From the NCBI GenBank assembly GCA_900549215.1, contig URNJ01000098.1, forward strand, positions 1 through 6,811: a stretch of DNA of 6,811 nucleotides, given 5' to 3'. The number at the start of each line of letters is the position of its first letter. The first letter of the stretch is position 1. Below the pieces are notes generated by a model. The model saw only the letters and a program-made list of their open reading frames with translations, was not told the DNA's origin and searched no databases. Positions 4,992 to 6,811 of the stretch are shown piece after piece. Origin of the DNA: an uncultured Collinsella sp. Its GTDB lineage: Bacteria > Actinomycetota > Coriobacteriia > Coriobacteriales > Coriobacteriaceae. A program made the translations under genes and the position numbers.

Positions 4992-6185
4992 ATGAGCAAG
5001 ACTGTTGAACTGGCACGCCACCTTGAGACTCTGCACATCAATAACATGTACAAGAGCGACTTCTACTGGACGTGGGACAAGAGCGACGAGGAGATCGACG
5101 CGGTCTTCACCGTGGCCGACGCGCTGCGCGACCTGCGCGAGCGCAACAAGAACACGAAGATCTTCAATTCCGGCCTCGGCATTTCGATCTTCCGTGACAA
5201 CTCCACGCGCACGCGCTTCTCGTTTGCCTCCGCGTGCAACCTGCTGGGTCTTGAGGAGCAGGTGCTCGATGAAAAGAAGTCCCAGATCGCACACGGCGAG
5301 ACCGTGCGCGAGACGGCGAACATGGTCTCGTTCATGGCCGACGTCATCGGCATTCGCGACGATATGTTCATCGGCGAGGGCCACAAGTATCAGAAGACCT
5401 TCATGGACGCGCTCGAAGAGGGCTACCGCGACGGCATCCTCGAACAGCGCCCGACGCTTGTGAACCTCCAGTGCGACGTCGACCACCCGACGCAGTGCAT
5501 GGCCGATATGCTCCACATCATCCACTACTTCGGCGGCGTGGAGAACCTCAAGGGCAAGAAGGTTGCCATGACATGGGCCTATTCCCCGAGCTACGGCAAG
5601 CCCCTCTCCGTCCCGCAGGGCGTTATCGGCCTCTTCACCCGCTTCGGCATGGATGTCACCCTCGCTCACCCCGAAGGCTACGAGGTCATGCCCGAGGTCG
5701 AGGAGATCGCCAAGAAGAACGCGGCGGCCACCGGCGGCAGCTTCAAGAAGTGCAACGACATGAAGGAAGCCTTCAAGGACGCCGACATCGTCTATCCCAA
5801 GTCCTGGGCGCCGTTCAAGGCCATGGAGGAGCGCACGAAGCTCTATCAGGCCGGCGACAAGGACGGCATCGACGAGCTGGAGAAAAAGCTGCTCGCGCAG
5901 AACGCCGAGCACAAGGACTGGGCCTGCACCGAAGAGATGATGAAGCTCACCAAGGACGGCAAGGCGCTCTATCTCCACTGCCTGCCCGCCGACATCACCG
6001 GTCTTTCCTGCCCCGAGGGCGAGGTCGACAACAGCGTGTTCGACCGCTATATCGTCCCCCTGTACAAGCAGGCTTCCTACAAGCCGTATATCATCGCCGC
6101 AATGATGTTCCTCGCGCAGGTCAAAGACCCCGTCCGCGCCCTGATGGAGATGGACAAGAGCGGCGAAGAGCGCAAGATGTTCTAA
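4992..6185 (+). CDS. ygeW: Knotted carbamoyltransferase YgeW
   Basis: This 397-residue member of the aspartate/ornithine carbamoyltransferase superfamily, YgeW group, matches the E. coli protein in length. The carbamoyl-phosphate loop is FRDNSTRTRFSFASA (67-81) with S71-T72-R73-T74-R75. DHPTQ (164-168) and HCLPAD (329-334) are the other carbamoyl-phosphate signatures. MTWAYSPSYGKPLSVPQG (193-210) is the Pro-rich segment that forms the trefoil knot in acetyl- and succinylornithine carbamoyltransferase relatives. The physiological substrate of YgeW is not established as far as I know. With carbamate kinase next to it and diaminopropionate lyase upstream, a catabolic direction is likely: phosphorolysis of a ureido compound to an amine plus carbamoyl phosphate (inference). 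It is separated from ygeY by 200 bp and from the kinase by 81 bp. It uses CTC more than CTG and about 11 GCG alanines, unlike ygeX. Confidence 0.95.
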   Translation: MSKTVELARHLETLHINNMYKSDFYWTWDKSDEEIDAVFTVADALRDLRERNKNTKIFNSGLGISIFRDNSTRTRFSFASACNLLGLEEQVLDEKKSQIAHGETVRETANMVSFMADVIGIRDDMFIGEGHKYQKTFMDALEEGYRDGILEQRPTLVNLQCDVDHPTQCMADMLHIIHYFGGVENLKGKKVAMTWAYSPSYGKPLSVPQGVIGLFTRFGMDVTLAHPEGYEVMPEVEEIAKKNAAATGGSFKKCNDMKEAFKDADIVYPKSWAPFKAMEERTKLYQAGDKDGIDELEKKLLAQNAEHKDWACTEEMMKLTKDGKALYLHCLPADITGLSCPEGEVDNSVFDRYIVPLYKQASYKPYIIAAMMFLAQVKDPVRALMEMDKSGEERKMF

Positions 6186-6203
6186 GGCGCACCGATCATG
6201 TAA

Positions 6204-6224
6204 AAAGGCGGCGCAGCCGCTTTT
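6204..6224 (+). terminator. Terminator-like or attenuator hairpin between ygeW and carbamate kinase
   Basis: A nine-pair stem (6204-6212 with 6216-6224, one G-T wobble) closes a GCA loop, starting 18 bp after the ygeW stop. An A-tract precedes it and its 3' arm ends in TTTT. This is the canonical layout, but the T-run is short and lies within the stem. Partial termination, giving less kinase than YgeW mRNA, is the likeliest effect. Confidence 0.45.
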
Positions 6225-6249
6225 GAGAGAAGAGAGTTTTTAAAAAATC

Positions 6250-6255
6250 AAGGAG
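6250..6255 (+). promoter_or_regulatory. Ribosome binding site of the carbamate kinase gene
   Basis: AAGGAG with 11 nt to the ATG at 6267. Like ygeW, the spacing is longer than that of ygeX (8 nt). It is the only strong Shine-Dalgarno near the conserved N-terminus. Confidence 0.55.
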
Positions 6256-6266
6256 AGATAGTCATC

Positions 6267-6811
6267 ATGAGCAAGAGAATCGTCATCGCCCTGGGCGGCA
6301 ACGCGCTGGGCAACACCCCCTACGAGCAGCTCGCTCTCGTCACCGAGACCGCAAAGCCCATCGTCGATCTGATCGCGCAGGGCAACGAGGTCATCATTGC
6401 CCACGGCAACGGCCCGCAGGTCGGCATGATCAACCTCGGCATGGCCACCGCCGCCGAGGCCAAGGCCATCAAGTCCGACATGCCCTTCCCCGAGTGCGGC
6501 GCGATGAGCCAGGGCTATATCGGCTACCACCTGCAGAACGCCATCGGCAACGAGCTTGCCGCGCGCGGCCTGCAGAAGGACGTCGCCACCGTCGTCACGC
6601 AGGTGCTGGTGGACGAGAACGATCCCGCCTTCCAGAAGCCCACGAAGCCTGTCGGCGCGTTCTATGACAAGGCCACGGCCGAGCGCATCGCCGCCGAAAA
6701 GGGCTACACCATGGTCGAGGACGCGGGCCGCGGCTACCGCCAGGTCGTTCCCTCACCGAAGCCCGTGGACGTCATCGAAAAGAACACCGTCCGCGCCCTG
6801 ATCAACGGCGG
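6267..6811 (+). CDS. arcC: Carbamate kinase, 3' end cut off by the window
   Basis: Carbamate kinase (EC 2.7.2.2) interconverts carbamoyl phosphate plus ADP with ATP plus ammonia and CO2. In catabolism it makes ATP. The first 181 residues of an enzyme usually about 310 long are present. Family motifs are clear: IVIALGGNAL (5-14), the nucleotide/phosphate loop IAHGNGPQVG (44-53), MSQGYIGYHLQ (80-90), PTKPVGAFY (125-133) and EDAGRGYRQVVPSPKP (151-166). The frame is open to the last base with no stop or frameshift. In E. coli the equivalent gene of this cluster is yqeA; the symbol arcC is used generically and no arginine deiminase genes are visible here. Position after ygeW fits a role in harvesting the carbamoyl phosphate made by YgeW. 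More genes of the pathway may lie beyond the edge. Confidence 0.95.
   Translation, partial: MSKRIVIALGGNALGNTPYEQLALVTETAKPIVDLIAQGNEVIIAHGNGPQVGMINLGMATAAEAKAIKSDMPFPECGAMSQGYIGYHLQNAIGNELAARGLQKDVATVVTQVLVDENDPAFQKPTKPVGAFYDKATAERIAAEKGYTMVEDAGRGYRQVVPSPKPVDVIEKNTVRALING

Noticed and set aside
4986..5978. Minus-strand 330-codon open frame antisense to ygeW
   Set aside because: Leu/Val/His/Glu-rich shadow with no RBS; ygeW motifs on the plus strand explain the region.
1..6811. tRNA, rRNA, CRISPR array, insertion sequence or integrase/attachment site
   Set aside because: No cloverleaf, rRNA stretch, regularly spaced direct repeats, transposase-like protein or target-site duplication was seen. 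The suspected transfer seam therefore has no visible mobile element.

Overview
The window is bacterial DNA of moderately high G+C with closely packed genes and G/C-ending codons. The left half, from the Pro/Ala-rich membrane protein through ygeX, reads like a gut actinobacterium of the Coriobacteriia, perhaps Collinsella or a relative. That assignment rests on impression and codon use, because no marker gene is present.

Layout. (1) 52-1038, minus: an unrecognised protein with one C-terminal membrane segment and a long Pro/Ala/Thr linker. (2) 1162-1815, minus: a YheO/DauR-type regulator with a PAS-like domain and a C-terminal HTH. (3) 1816-2092: a 277-bp divergent control region with several CAAAC/GTTTG elements. 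(4) Plus strand, all co-directional: ygeX (diaminopropionate ammonia-lyase, 2093-3307), ygeY (M20-family metallohydrolase, 3382-4791), ygeW (knotted carbamoyltransferase, 4992-6185) and a carbamate kinase (6267 to the window edge, truncated). The 200-bp gap before ygeW carries two strong palindromes. The 81-bp gap before the kinase carries a terminator-like hairpin.

How the genes fit together. ygeW, ygeX, ygeY and a carbamate kinase also occur together in Escherichia coli, in a block with selenium-dependent purine-catabolism genes, and have been linked to anaerobic uric acid/purine breakdown in gut bacteria. A consistent model (inference) is that YgeY and YgeW strip ureido/carbamoyl groups from a purine-derived diureido or ureido-amino acid, giving 2,3-diaminopropionate and carbamoyl phosphate. 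YgeX would split diaminopropionate to pyruvate and ammonia, and carbamate kinase would capture ATP from carbamoyl phosphate. The divergent regulator probably senses a pathway intermediate.

The most interesting signals are a shift in codon use between ygeX and the downstream genes, and a 4792-4991 spacer unlike the rest of the window. Together they suggest that the ygeY-ygeW-kinase part came from a different source, possibly a high-G+C Firmicute, and was joined to a resident regulator and lyase.
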